Shown one piece after another: positions 1 to 11,912 of a DNA stretch of 64,000 nt. Position numbers and translations under genes: made by a program. Under the pieces are notes generated by a model. The model was not told where the DNA came from and did no database searches. It saw only the letters and a list, made by a program, of their open reading frames with translations. Every line of letters starts with the position of its first letter. The first letter of the stretch is position 1. Source of the DNA: Protopterus annectens (Eukaryota; Chordata; Ceratodontiformes; Protopteridae); the NCBI RefSeq assembly GCF_019279795.1, contig NC_056738.1, forward strand, positions 481,053,281 to 481,117,280. Direction: 5' to 3'.

Positions 1-1111
1 CCCTGATGATGAGATCTGATCATAAAAATCCACATCCACTTCCCCACCCCCACCCCACCCAAGACAGGTTCAGTGCCCAGTTTGGCTTTGTCAAGGGAAG
101 ATCATGCCTTTTGAACTGGTCGACTTTCTCAAACAGTCACCAAGGGCACTGATGAGGGAAAGGCAGTCCCACCCACCACCTTGACCTTGAAAGCAGAAAG
201 CTACACACACCCCACTGGTATTGTAGAAAAACTAGAAAAACTTCTTAAATGTAATAGCTTTAAGATGCAAACCCAACTGTCACAAGGCTTAAGGACAGAC
301 TGCTTAAGGTTAGAACCCACAGGCCATGAGTTGCTGGCGCCAATGGTCCCTACAAGTGTGGCCACAAGTGGCTCGGTGGCATCTACTATTCATTGTACAG
401 GCCAGCATGGGAGGAGGATATCCTTCAGAAGGGACTCACGGAAACAGATAGCTGCTGTGAGAGCTGGCCTGAAGTTAACGCCAAAAAAAAATGTCATTAC
501 CATATAGGTGGCAATCCACACTAAGCACAGAAGGGGTTAGGGACCTGGGTTGACAGAAGACAGTGCGGCCTTCTTTGACACTCACATACTGCTAAAGTGT
601 TAAAAGACTCCTCTACATTGCATACTGATCATGAAAGATTCATCACCAGATCTCATTAGTGAGGTGTGTGTTCCTGTTATCAGACCAATGATGAGAGACC
701 CCAAAAGTTCCTCACCAAAAGGATAAAAACAACAAAATCTGTCATATGCTGCCAGATTGAAGAAACCAGCCCATGTCCAACCGGAATAAATGGACATACC
801 CACCTCAAAAAAATCCATCACCAAAACAAAACCAGCAGCGCAACTTAAACCTAGCACGAGTATCACCAGAGACTCCCTATGCTGTGGAATAAAACCGTCC
901 ATGTGAGGCAGGAGACCTCGCTGACTCTGTTCAAGAGAAATCTAGACCTGTGGATGGGAATCATCTCTGTGTCACTGCTGGACAGAGGCACAACAAAAAT
1001 ATGCATGGGCACATTTTTTTTTCATATAAGGGCGCCACAAAAAAAAAATTTGGGCCTAGCTTAATGCCCTTTAGGGCAGCTATATGTAAACCTATGAACC
1101 TATGAACCTAA
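1..1111 (+). mobile_element. CR1-like LINE, decayed 3' portion
   Basis: Remnant of the CR1-like LINE family whose fullest copy is at 33.9-36.8 kb. Bases 77-120 encode a degenerate version of that copy's RT segment FGFVKGRSCLL. Bases about 880-1000 match its terminal region (tryptophan-rich 'SLTLFKRNLDLWMG' against 'FKKNLDEWMG'). The 3' end carries the family's tandem octamer CCTATGAA (about 1090-1108). The frame is broken by many stops and small indels. Element boundaries to the left lie outside the window. Confidence is high that this is a LINE remnant and moderate on the clade. Confidence 0.75.
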
Positions 1112-1777
1112 ATATTTAATGCATCCAGGGCACCTACATTTCACCTTATCCAAGAAGCCATGTTTGAATGAAGACTGAAAAAGAAATAAATGAATATGAG
1201 TGTAACAGAGGTGAGTATGGTATTCTAGATCCCTTAGAACATTACTACGGAAATTTTACTGTCAGGGTGGTTGCAAAATACAGGAAGAGTTAGAGAGTGT
1301 TACAATGCAGTGGATGGTCCCAGGGATATACTGAAGAAATGCATTAACACTTTTTAAGTAACTGATGGGCAATGCTGTAAATTAAACTATTTGTATATGT
1401 CACTGCATCTTCCCAGGATATGGAGCTAATTTACTTTTCAAAGAGTAAAAAGTGGTGCTGAAATTTTGGTGGCTGTATGGTAAAACGACAGATTTTACTC
1501 AAATAAAAAATACAAACTTTGGAATGGAGTCAACAGTCACAATGGCCAGAATATGTTCAATGAAGCAGTTAAATTAACCCTGGTGATGCCTCCAGACATT
1601 TCTGTACTTATAGCCTACTGATGTCTGTACACATTAAACATTGCTTGTTCATATTTGCATTGACAGTTTCCAAACTATGCACCACACAAGGTATTAGAAG
1701 ATTCCATCTTAAAACTTACAAGATGGAAAACACATTTGTATTAATATTTGAGTCTAGTTCAGCTAAAGAGATATTTA

Positions 1778-1922
1778 AGCAATAACCCACGCCTGGGTGT
1801 GGGTAATGCTGGATTTACCCACGGTTGGTGTGGTTTGGTCACTGGGGCGAAGCCCGAGTGGCCAAACAAAGACAACCATGGGTAAATCCAGCATTACCCA
1901 CACCCAGAAGTGGGTTATTGCT
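1778..1922. repeat. 145-bp near-perfect hairpin
   Basis: The left arm 1778-1828 pairs with 1872-1922 with about three mismatches. The pairing then continues through GTTTGGTCACT/AGTGGCCAAAC to a terminal GGGC-GAA-GCCC stem. Almost the whole 145 bp is one stem of roughly 65 bp. It is the first unit of the hairpin array. It could be a palindromic MITE, or if transcribed a long hairpin RNA. Nothing in the sequence decides between these. Confidence 0.8.
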
Positions 1923-2408
1923 ATTATACAATGACATTATTTAAGAAAAAAAAACTTACTTTTCTTAAATAATGGCATTGTATAATGCCTCTGTGCTTCC
2001 CTTCTGCAGCTGTCTGGTATTCTGCGGCAGTTCTGATGTACTGCACATGCGTATGCTTATGCAGTACATCAGAGCTGTGGGTGGATGCAATGTAGAAAGC
2101 AAGATCTCTGTTGCTTTTTACAAAGTGTCTCACTATGTTAAAGGAATTTAACATAGCGAGACAGTTTCTAAAAAGCAACGGAGAAAGGAATATCTCCGTT
2201 ACTTTTTTTAAAGCTGTCTTGCTATGTTAAACTCCTTTAACATAGCGAGACAGTTTCTAAAAAGCAACGGAGATCTTACGTTCTCCGTTGCTGTAATTAA
2301 AAAAAAAAAAAAAAGACTTATACTAATGTAAAATGTCTGGTCGACCGGACCTTTTTCCATTAGTATGTCTTTGATTTACAATGTGCACGCTGACCAATCA
2401 GCGTGCAC
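1778..2408. mobile_element. Hairpin-array insertion (about eight consecutive stem-loops)
   Basis: Eight inverted repeats follow one another almost without spacing: 1778-1922 (see separate entry); 1923-1949/1960-1986 (26 of 27 bp paired); 2032-2045/2060-2073; 2110-2142/2147-2179 with a GGAA loop; 2194-2231/2236-2272, which repeats the previous stem; 2263-2273/2282-2292; 2314-2328/2358-2370, containing the palindromic GGTCGACC; and 2383-2393/2398-2408 (perfect 11 bp, CCAA loop). The block is absent from the paralogous repeat near 41.04-41.08 kb, so it is an insertion. No ORF is present. Its exact ends and target duplication could not be fixed by eye; the insertion may extend to about 2445. Confidence 0.7.
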
Positions 2409-2865
2409 GTTTTGGAATATTAATGGGAGGGGTCGCTGTATAATGATTATTATTGTTGTACCACTTATTTGTACTGTAATAATTTGCACATTTCTCTAAA
2501 TATATCAATACCCAAGTGATACAGACAGAACTGCTTAACCTCATATGAAAGCTGAAACCTGTGTAAAGAAAATGCTGCATGCTGCTGGCAGTATATGCAT
2601 TGCCTGAATGCTTACTGAGTTATCTAGACTGTTTATACAATTACAAAAATGAATATTTACTGTGTTTATTGTCACTTATAAAATCCACTATAAAGCCTAG
2701 AATCAAATGAATGCAAACATAATAAAGATTCGTTTGTGCTGAACAGTGTATACTTCTCAGTTTGCTGGTAAGACTTGTGGATATAGAGACATGAACATTT
2801 CTTTGAACTGTGAGGCAATAATTTCATTTTTAAAAAGCTCACATCCCACTTAATGGAAATTAGAG

Positions 2866-4585
2866 TACAATTAGAGTAGTGGAGGGAATGAGTTATGTAC
2901 CCCTTTTCCTACAGCAGTTCTGCAATGCTTAGTGAAGAGGTGAAAAGTTCTACAGCACTGACAAAGAAGTAAATGAATGTTGCTATGAGGATTGTCAGTG
3001 TGGGTTTAAAAAACTCAGGGTTCTGCCAGAGTCCCACATATTTGAATGAATATACATGCTCTAACATTATGGGGTAGCAGCATAATTAATGAGAGGGAAT
3101 GCTTTTCATGTTAGAAGAGGTATAGAGCAGCATAGCTTTAGTTTTCGTAAAACTTACAGAGTGGTGACACTGTGTACACTTGTGGGAAAGAAGGCCACAA
3201 CCAGTGGTGAAATATTTGATTTGATCAGCATATAAGAATACCTAAATGTTAGGTTAAGGGAATGTTAAAGAGCTGATAAAAAGGGAGAAACGAATCACTA
3301 CAAAACTGAGCCCATCTGAATACCTCATTTGGGTCATGGCTAAAAAAATGTGCAAGGACCAGCCCAGATTCTCCATTACCAAATAAATAAATGAGACAAA
3401 AGGAGAAGGACTGAAAGCACAGTGGCAAGTTATACTCATTAGCTCTTAAATCAGTGCAGGACATTTGACACTTGACCACTCATTGAGCTCTTCACCATCC
3501 ATACCACTGTAGATGGTGTTTGTTTGGGACAGTTGTGCTATAGACGTCCTGGGGCTTTTTCATGTTGTGTACTACATATAAACTCTAGGAAAGAAACATA
3601 TTATTTTATTTGACAGAAAGAAACAGGTTGTTGAAATAGCTTAGAGGATGGTGAAAAAAAAGCAAGTTTGCATTCTGATAAGCCAGAAAAGAGTGGCTAG
3701 GGCATTTGGAGAGTAATTTACAGCTAGAGATCTAAAAAAATCAGCTAAGGTGTGGGAGGTGTTAAAATATGGACAAGAAGAATACAGATCAAATAAAAGC
3801 AACTTTAGGGAGATCTGTGAAAAAAGGCCCTTTCATCACAGTTTCCCATGACTGGGGAATCTTCTTAAGGAGATTATTTGCACAGATTGATAGACTGAAA
3901 GGAGAAGGAAGGGTGGAAACCAAAAACGTTTTTTCTAGGTATAATTGAAGGGGAAAGGGATGAAGCATGGGAGGGTTTAGAAAAATGAGAGGTTGAGGCA
4001 CTAACAGGTTTTAGTAGTAAGTTTGCCACTGGGCATGAAGGAGAAGATGGATAGCCAATTACCTCTGCCAGCAGAAACTGCTATTTTTCCAGAAAGAAGT
4101 TAGGTTATTGAACAGGAATATGATGGTTTAGCTTCTTTACTTAGAGGTAATCTGTCCTTGGTGAATAAATGAATGTTAGATAAAGGTATATTGACCAATC
4201 ATTGTTATGATATCTGAAAATGTTACAGAGAGATGAAGTGATTCAAAAAGATGTAATAACATTAATAAATTCTTCTTCTAGAAAAAAAGAATTTGGACTT
4301 AAGGGTCAAAAATATGTTTAAAATTCTTATGGACTGTGTTACAGTCCATCTACTCAACCACGTGATACCAATCTGATGTGGCATTTTCCAGAAGGAGGTG
4401 ATACTTCTTTAAAGGATTAGAAAGGATAGTGCCTCTTGCTTATTAGGCTTCTTTGCAAATTAAGTAAAAACAATATAGCTGTTATCACTAAATACCTGAA
4501 TGGTACAGCTGTAAACTGTCTAAGATGGAGTGGTTCCTATGGACTTGGCATTACTGCATGTGATTAAAGAGGAATCAGACAGTAT
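2866..4585. other. No feature recognised
   Basis: AT-rich sequence. The reading frames here are short (under about 80 codons) and match no family I recognise. No repeat structure stands out. Confidence 0.5.
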
Positions 4586-6075
4586 ATTAAAAAGGAAAAT
4601 AAATGTTACAGCTGGCAACCTCAGTCTGCAATCACCTAGTGTGATAGAGTTAATAACACTAAGATGTGAATGAATGGTGATCAACGGGACAGATATGGCT
4701 GCAGAAACATAAATAGTGTGTGCTTATGTGCATTTATGTGTGTATGTGCTGTAAAGCAGGGCATTTTTACATTTATGATGTCCTCCTCTTTTAGGCATTC
4801 TATAGCTAGCCAGTTCAGATCATGGTATTTTTTGTTTGGTGAGGAGATAATCAGTTTATGTGGGATTGTATGCTTGATCAAAAGAAGGGAACCACTATCT
4901 ATCTGTTTGCAAAACTGCATGGAGTAAAATATTTAGTAACGTAGGTTAAATCAGGGAAAAAAAGTGGAAGTGAGCTTGAACCAATATTCTGTAACTGCCA
5001 TGATATCCACATTGTAGAAAAGGTACCAGGTTTCAGATTAATAACATTTATTTCTGACTTTACCAGAATTATTATACCTATTTTACAACTTACCTGAATT
5101 ATTATACTTACTTTACAACTGTGACTTTAGACAGGAAGAACACATCACAGAATATTACATTTGATTCTACATTGTCAGCAAAAAGCTGGAGGATAAGTGG
5201 TAGCATTTCATGTAAATTAGAAGTAAGTCACAAAAGGAAGGGAAAATAAGGAATGATTTTACATTGCAGTCACTTATTTTGGGGAGTGAGAAAAGGAAAT
5301 AGCATATGATGAATTATATACTATGTATAGTCTTCTATAAGTAACCATGATGTCCAGCATTACATTATAAAAATATGATATTTATGTTGTTTTATGGATA
5401 TCACAATGATTACGTTAAATAAGATTTAATTATTTTTACTTTAAGGTAGAAATAAACGAGAAGGCTACTTAATTTGCCCTTTGAGTGCTTTCAATATTCT
5501 ACTTCCCCTCACCTCTTCATCTATCTCATGCCCTGTGAAGTTCTTCCACGTAACAGTTTAGGGAAAGAGTGAGACACAAAATACCTTAGTTCAAAGCTAG
5601 CACACTGATGCAGGGCTCTGAAACCTGCCGTACCCGGTGGCAGATGTGTAAAACATAGTCAGACTTCTACACAGCCAGCATCTGGTAAGTGAGGTACATA
5701 TATCCTGGAAAAATAATGTTTGTTCATGATGCAGTAATACGCAATATTCTGCTAATTGTTATAAGGTTATCATTTGTAGCTCTACCATCAAGTGTACAGT
5801 CCTGGCATGGAATGACATTCAGGCAAGAATGGATCAGTAAAATGCATGGCTTTTCAGTTTAATGTGTTGTCATGTTGCACATTTGCTTGTTGCATAAACT
5901 ATATCTCACAAGTATCCCTTCACATATGAAATATACACAACATATTTGTGGCTGCAAGGCATCATGCTAATGTTAAAATAAGTTAACACATCAGAGGACG
6001 ACATATGTCACAACATCATCAGGTTTAAATGTTCCACCAAGTTGTAGTGTAGTATATTAGTTAGAATAAGAATAG
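4586..6075 (+). repeat. Tandem segmental duplication, copy 1 (~1.49 kb)
   Basis: Aligns with a second copy that starts at 6076 and resumes at 14038 after the DIRS insertion. Shared landmarks are the phrase around 'GGTGATCAACGGGACAGAT' (4676 and 6169) and, in the right half, 'ATTATACTTACTTTACAACTGTGACTT' beginning near 5100 and 14096. No coding function is apparent. Confidence 0.85.
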
Positions 6076-6530
6076 TATGCTAAAAAGCAAGTTGAATGTT
6101 ACAGCTGGAAATCTATGTCTGCAATCACCTACTGTGATAGAGTTAATAAGGCTGAGATGTGAATGAATGGTGATCAACGGGACAGATGTGGCTGCAGAAA
6201 TATTGTGTGGTTATGTACGTTTATGCAAGTGAGTGCTGTAAAGCAGGGCATTTTGACATTTACGATGTCCTCCTCTTTAGGCGTTCTACTGCTAGCCAGT
6301 TCAGATCATGGCCTTTTTTGTTTGGTGAGGAGATAATCAATTTATGTGGGATTCTATGCTTGATGAAAAGAAGGGAACTACTATATATCTGTTTGCAAAG
6401 CTGCATGGAGTAAAATATTTAGTAATGTAGGTTAAATCAGGGAGACAAGGTGGAAGTGAGCTTGAACCAATAATCCATAACTGCCATAATATCCACATTG
6501 TAGAGAAGGTACCAGGTTTCAGATTAGTAA
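6076..6530 (+). repeat. Tandem segmental duplication, copy 2, left part
   Basis: Matches 4586-5034. It ends at the phrase 'CAGATTAGTAA', after which copy 1 reads straight on into 'CATTTATTTCTG'. Here the DIRS element intervenes. Copy 1 therefore defines the pre-insertion site. Confidence 0.85.
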
Positions 6531-6559
6531 AAAGAAGTTATGTCTTACCATAACGTTCC

Positions 6560-6721
6560 ATCTGTGTTGTTGATCTTCATCTGTTCTTCAGTTGTGGGTG
6601 TCGGTTCCAATCCTCAGAACTGATCCGGCTGTTATAAAGCTTGTGACAGCCAAAAAAAATCTCTTGATCTGTTAGTCTACCCACAATGCCCCTCACCACA
6701 CTACCTCAAATAGAGTTTGCT
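6560..6721 (-). repeat. DIRS inverted terminal repeat, 3' (left) copy
   Basis: The reverse complement of 13878-14037 matches this stretch over about 160 bp, for example 'CCAAAAAAA.TCTCTT' and 'CTACCCACA.T.CCCCTC'. The left end has about 29 extra bases (6531-6559) that have no counterpart at the right end. Those bases recur inverted in the internal complementary region. Confidence 0.85.
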
Positions 6722-6844
6722 ATTATGCAGAAAAAAAGGTTCAATAACATAAGACAGAAACCTTTTCCAAGGTATCCTTAACCATAAGAACCCAGGACAG
6801 GATGTCACTCCACCAGAAGTCCAAAGGAGGAGGCAGGTGGGAGG

Positions 6845-6955
6845 GATGCAAGAATAGATGAAGATCGACGACACAGCTGGAACGTTATGGTAAGACATAA
6901 CTTCTTTACCTGAAGTTGTCAATCTTCATCTATTCCTGACTTGTGGGATAGAGTC
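6845..6955 (-). repeat. DIRS internal complementary region
   Basis: Bases about 6848-6911 are the reverse complement of the outer left edge (6531-6600). The following about 6908-6950 ('CTGAAGTTGTCAATCTTCATCTATTC'-like) copies the reverse complement of the outer right edge. The two element ends are thus represented side by side. This is the known DIRS arrangement used to template the circular junction. It sits just downstream of the recombinase gene, adjacent to the 3' terminal repeat. Confidence 0.75.
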
Positions 6956-8150
6956 CCCAGCTAGGGTGACCTCAAGGAAGAACATTCCTGAGAACCATAG
7001 AACCAAAACAGGCTGTCCCCTGGAGAACATGTCCAATTTGTAATGAGTAATAAAGGTATGTGGATTAGCCCATGTTGCAGCTGCACAAATTTCTGACATG
7101 GAGGCTTTGGAGTGAAACACAGCCAATGTCACCATAGATCTGGTAGAATGTGCCTTGGCTGGCAAAGGAAGCTTCATGTTAAGTTTCTCGTAAATGAAAG
7201 AGATGCAGTTTCTTGGATAGAGTGACCTTGGATACTGGTTTGCCCAAAGTCACACTGGCAAAGGACACAAATAATTGATCTGACCATCTGATTTGTTTAG
7301 TTCTATCAAGGGAGAAATGTAACCGCCTGTGTACATCCAGAAGATGCAAGCAGTACTCACCTTTATTTGAAAAATTTGGAAAGAATACAGGCAAGTCTAT
7401 AGACTGGTTGATATTGGTGTCTGATATCACTTTAGGGAGAAAAGTAGAGTTCATTCTCAGAGACACTCTGTCTCTGTGGAAAACTAAGTACTGGGCTTTG
7501 GAACATAAAGCCTATAATTTGGAGATTCACCTTGCCAAAGTGACAACTATAAGGAACAATGTCTTCCAAGAAAGGAATGTTAAATCACAAGTTGGTGTGG
7601 GTTCAAATGGAGGTGAATAAGGAATTGTAACAAAAGAGTTAGATCCCATGGCAGAAGAGGGTCTTTGAAAGGGGGCTTTAAGTAGATTGTACCCTTTACG
7701 AAAAACCTTAGATATTCTGTGAGAAATTAAAGGTTGATCTCCGATACCATTATGGAAATTTGAAATAGCTGCTAGGATAACTTTAGCAGTAGTAGCAGAA
7801 GCTCCTTTACTAAAGATGGTAGTTAGAAACTCAAGAATCCTTTCTACTGGCACTGAAAAGGGGTCTAGACCATTGCCAGAGGCCTAAATTGAAAATCTCT
7901 TCCATTTACTAAGGTAGAGACTCCTGGTGGATGGTTTGTGGGATGCCATGAAAATGTGTTCCACGGGAGAAGGGATACCATTATGCCTGGTGACTACTGG
8001 AATTGGAGAAACCAAGTCATCAGCTTGAGAGACTGAAGAATGGGATGTACTAGTCCTTGCAGGTGGGACAAGAGATCCAGAACTGGGTCCAGAATCCAAG
8101 GGTGGTGTAGAAGATGAGGTCACAGGAAGGGAAATCATATCTGTCAAGAC
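6926..8150 (-). pseudogene. DIRS tyrosine recombinase, broken
   Basis: The minus strand encodes a phage-integrase-like recombinase in several frames. The N-terminal SAM-like start 'KPSTRSLYLSKWKRF' lies near 7900-7950, followed by 'ILEFLTTIFSKGASATT' (about 7780-7840). The catalytic half reads 'LDVHRRLHFSLDRTK' (about 7290-7350). Box II is HSTR at 7139-7150 and the nucleophile region THYKLD has its tyrosine codon at 7040-7042. The enzyme would integrate the circular DNA copy. Stops and frameshifts separate the blocks at about 7880, 7520 and 7180, although the H-x-x-R and Tyr motifs survive. It lies directly upstream of the internal complementary region, as in other DIRS elements. Confidence 0.85.
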
Positions 8151-10226
8151 TAGTAGGGAGCATGAGAATCACTTTGTTTCTTAACCGAGCTGCTTTCTTG
8201 AGAAAAAGAGGGATCAGATGGAAAGGCATAAAGAAGACCCATGGGCCAATCATGGAAAAGAGAGTCCCTGGGGACTTCCCTTGAGGGGGAATTAGGGCAA
8301 AGTAGTTTCTGCGCTTGTTGTGCAGGGGTGAGGCAAACAGGTCATAGCAAGGCTGGCTCCAGCAAAGTAAGAGGTTCTTCGCTACTCTGGGGTTCAGAGA
8401 CCACTCAAGAGGCATGAGGGTGCACCTGCTTAGTTTGTCCGCAATCATGTTGGAACTCCCTGGGATGTGCATTGCTATCAGAAAGTGGTTGGAAGTTATA
8501 GCCCACTGCCACACTCGACAGGTTTATCGACACAGTGGATAGAACTTGGTTCCCTCCTGTTTGTTGATGTACCAAACTACCGACATGTTGTCTGACTGTA
8601 TAGCTATTGTCCCCTGAGGTAAGGCAGAGTGAAATGCTTGCAATGCTAGAAGCATTGCTCTTAACTCCAGAACACTGATATGTAAATTCGCCTCGGAGCG
8701 AGACCAGGCGCCTTGGACTGTCTTCCCGAGATATTGCCCCCCCCCCCCCACCCACACTATCTGGGAAGCATCCATGATCACTATGGCCTTGGGCTGAGGG
8801 AGAACAAAGGGGCAGCCTAGAAGCATCTCTTCTGAGTGCATCCACTAGGATAAGTCATTCTTGCATCGACTGGATATGAAAACCAAATGGTTCATGGGAT
8901 GAGTTAGAATAGTACATTGGTTTGCAAGTAACCATTGGAGAAGTCTCATGGGAAATCTTGCCAATGGAACCAATGTGATCACTGGTGCCATGGAACCCAA
9001 TGCCTGCAGAATCAGATAAGCAGAAATTTTGTTTGAGCAAAGAAGAGGGAGGACTTGAGACTGGATTTTCTGTAATCTGTGCAGCTGAAATGATGCTATG
9101 CAAGAGCCAGTGATGAGGTGAGCTCCTATAAATTCCATGTCCTCAGAAGTGGTTAGCTGGGACTTTGCAGGATTGACCATTATGCCTAATAGAAGGGCTA
9201 GTTTTAGGATGTAGTTCATAGTTTGAAGAAGTAGATGCCTGGTGGGAGCAGTCAGGGGCTAGTCATCCAAGTAAGGAAACACCCGAAATCCGAGCAGCCT
9301 CGGATGTGCTCTGACTGCTGCCGGACATTTGGTGAACACCCTGGGGACTGTGGTGAGACCAAAGGGCAGCACTCTGATTTGGAAATGACTGGCTCCCATT
9401 CAGAAGCAGAGAAACTTTCTCGAGCTTTTGTCCACCTTTATGTGGTAATACACATCTCACATCCAATCATCTTTCTCTAATAAAGGGAGAACTGACTGAA
9501 CTGAGACCATCCAGAATTTTACTTGCTGAGTGAACTTGTTCAGAACACTGAGATCCAAAATTAGCCTCCACTCCCCCATTTTCTTTGGCACTAAAAAGAA
9601 TATTGAGTAAAAAACAGATCCTAGTTGGTTTGGTGGGACTTCTTAGAATACTCTTTTTTTTTTCTAGCAGCTTTTATAATTCTATTGCTGCTTGAATTCT
9701 CAGACTGAGTGGAACGTTGGGGAGTCTTGATGGGGATCTTAGGTAAAGGGTGAAGGGAATTAGATAACCTCTGGAAATTATACTTATCACCCAGGAATCG
9801 GTGGTTATGCATCAACAGACATTTAGGTGCAAGGAAAATCTTCCCCCCGACTCCTTCCAGAGGTAAGCAATCGGGCCACCCTTCAGGAGTGCTATTAGGG
9901 CTGACCAGAGAATTAGTCCCTGGAACCCTGATTCTGCAGATCACCCCTGCCTCTGGGACGGCATCTTCCACTATAACTCCCCATTCTGCCCTGAGGGGAG
10001 TCTGACCCATGTGTGTCCTGGAAAGGCTTCTGGGAGTTCTTGAACCACATTTTACCACCCTTTGATTCCTGGAGTAGGATCGCTGGGGAGTGGAAAAATG
10101 TACACCCACAGTAGACAAAGTCTTCCCATCCTTTTCATACCTGAGCAGATTTTCCTTTACTTTGGGACCAAACAAGGAGGACCCATCAAAAGGGGAATTG
10201 ATGAAGGAAGACTTGAATGGTTCCAC
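8151..10226 (-). pseudogene. DIRS reverse transcriptase / RNase H, broken
   Basis: Read on the minus strand. An N-terminal segment at 9621-10226 leads into the RT fingers. The palm gives 'RVLPFGLTTVPRVFTKC' (about 9320-9375) and then the catalytic YLDD at 9262-9273. It is followed immediately by a TAG (9259-9261) where DIRS proteins normally have Trp, so a single G-to-A type change truncated it. 'LGIMVNPAKSQL' and 'MEFIGA' follow (about 9130-9190). RNase H at about 8530-8790 has DAS, an LELRA block and QSDN, which could supply the acidic residues. 'HIPGSSNMIADKLSR' is at about 8420-8475. Multiple frameshifts are present. A methyltransferase-like domain was not recognised. Confidence 0.85.
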
Positions 10227-10232
10227 AAACTC

Positions 10233-11912
10233 TCACAGGTGCATCCAAGCATGTCTCTGAATAGCAATGCCTGAAGCTGCTGACATGGTTGCCCTTTTGG
10301 CTGCATGTGCAATGAGCCTTATGGACCAATTTGAAATAGACTCCAGGGTAGATAGTTGGGAGGCCACTTTTTCCTGGACCCCCTCAGCCACATCTCCTGC
10401 CAATGTATCTGACAGCTCATTGACCAGATCCCTCTGGAGCCTTGTGAAATGTGCCAAGAAGTTCAAGGACCTGATAGAGAAGGTCGACGATTTATAGACC
10501 CACTTCCCAAATCTGGTCATCATCCTGGACTCCTGGTTCAGGGGATGGACAGTAAAACTTTCCTTGGCTAGTTCTTTTTTTATGGCAGCTGCTATCGTCA
10601 TGGCATCTACTACCAAGCCCTTAGCCCAATGTGGTTGGTCTTCTGGAGCAGTAAGAATTTTGTCCGATCTCTGAGGAACTAGCTCCATTGCATCAGGAAC
10701 CTTCCAAGCGCACTGGGCAAATAGTTTAATCAAATTGTGAGCAGGCGGGGTCAACCAGGAGGTAGGTGGGCATGCACTAAAGGCCTGCAAGTACACAGGA
10801 AGGGTCTTTGAACTTCCAATCACCCCTCTGTTTTAGGATCTCCAGAATATCTCCAAAGGAGACATCTTCCAGGGGTGACCTTCGGGAACCCTCCCCACCA
10901 TTGAAATCCATGTCCTCTGTGATGGATTCTTCATGAGAATCGAGTTGTTTCCTCTTACACAATCACTTCTGAGGGAGCTCCTCAGTGGAGATATCTGAGG
11001 AGGACTCAGAGGAGGGAGTGCCTTTAGAAGACAAATCTTGTGACTGTGGTGCACCCTGTCCAGGAGTAGAGGTTGGTGACTGAACTGAAAAACCTGGGGT
11101 CACAGAGGAAGACTCCAATAACTCAGGAGCCACATGAGATGAGGCAGTGGCTAAAGCCCCTTCCATAGCCTGACAGGTAGAACCCCCCCCCCCGAGGAGG
11201 GATGGGAGCCCAGAACCGAGACAGATAAACTTGGAACTGGAGTCACACCCTGCTCTGAGAGCCCCACCTGACTGATCAGAACCTAGGAAGGGTCCACCGC
11301 TGATGCAGCCAAAAGGGTCTCGGTTGACCCCATGGAAAAACTCGGAGCCAGCTTGAATCCCCTGGGCCCGATGGCAAAGACATGGTCCTGGGCATCCGAC
11401 AGTGCTGAAGGCACCGAGAGAGCCAAGGCTAGACTCAGTGCCAAAGACAGAAGTGTTGTCAGCACCAAAGCCATTGGTACTTGGGATGTTGAAATTGAAA
11501 ACTCTTAAGCCTGCATCAAGGTTATAGAAGGATAATATGTAGGGGTGAACAGAGAAAAACCCACTGCACCAGAAGGGAGAGGGGCTTGAGAAGATGACTG
11601 AACACCCCGGGCTGCCAAGATCTGATCCACCAACCTAACAACATCAACCTCGGAAAGACTTCTGATGGAGTGCATGGATAAGCCAGATGATTTGGGTCTT
11701 TCCCTGAATGGACTGGGGAGCTGACCATGGAACAGTTCCAAAGATGGAGAATAGATAGACCTGGGCTCTGAGGATGACAATAATTTCGGTACCATCTGCA
11801 CCAAGGGTGAAATGGGCATCAAACTGGTTGGAGTGGCAGTTTGCACTGATATTGGAGCTGTGGTCGCTATACTAGGAACAATTGTCATAGCCAGTGTAGA
11901 AGGCACTGGTGA
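10233..11912 (-). pseudogene. DIRS gag, C-terminal part
   Basis: The clearest block is 10233-10823 (196 codons open). 'PPTSWLTPPAHNLIKLF', 'DQPHWAKGLVVDAM', 'RFGKWVYKSS' and the terminal 'RHAWM' are characteristic of the conserved C-terminal domain of DIRS Gag. Upstream (10963-11900) the frame fragments are Ser/Pro/Thr-rich, as in the low-complexity middle of this protein. Several frameshifts occur, for example near 10830 and 10965. The gene is cut at 11912 by a LINE and resumes at 13145. Confidence 0.75.

Larger units (their letters stand above)
1590..2865 (+). repeat. Dispersed repeat, copy 1 (paralogue at 40.86-41.76 kb)
   Basis: The segments 1590-1775 and about 2450-2865 align collinearly with 40860-41060 and 41075-41760. 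Shared landmarks include 'ATTGCTTGTTCATATTTG', 'CAAGTGATACA', 'CTGCTT...CCTCATATGAAAG' and 'GAGATATGAACATTTG'-like text. No coding potential is visible. The two copies are disrupted at different places, so each serves as the empty site for the other's insertion. The repeat's class is unknown. Confidence 0.7.

Noticed and set aside
181-507. 108-codon open frame near the window start
   Set aside because: It lies inside the decayed CR1-like LINE but in a frame unrelated to the RT, so it is an accidental opening.
7408-7620. Plus-strand frames across the DIRS element
   Set aside because: They are antisense shadows of the minus-strand recombinase, RT and gag frames.
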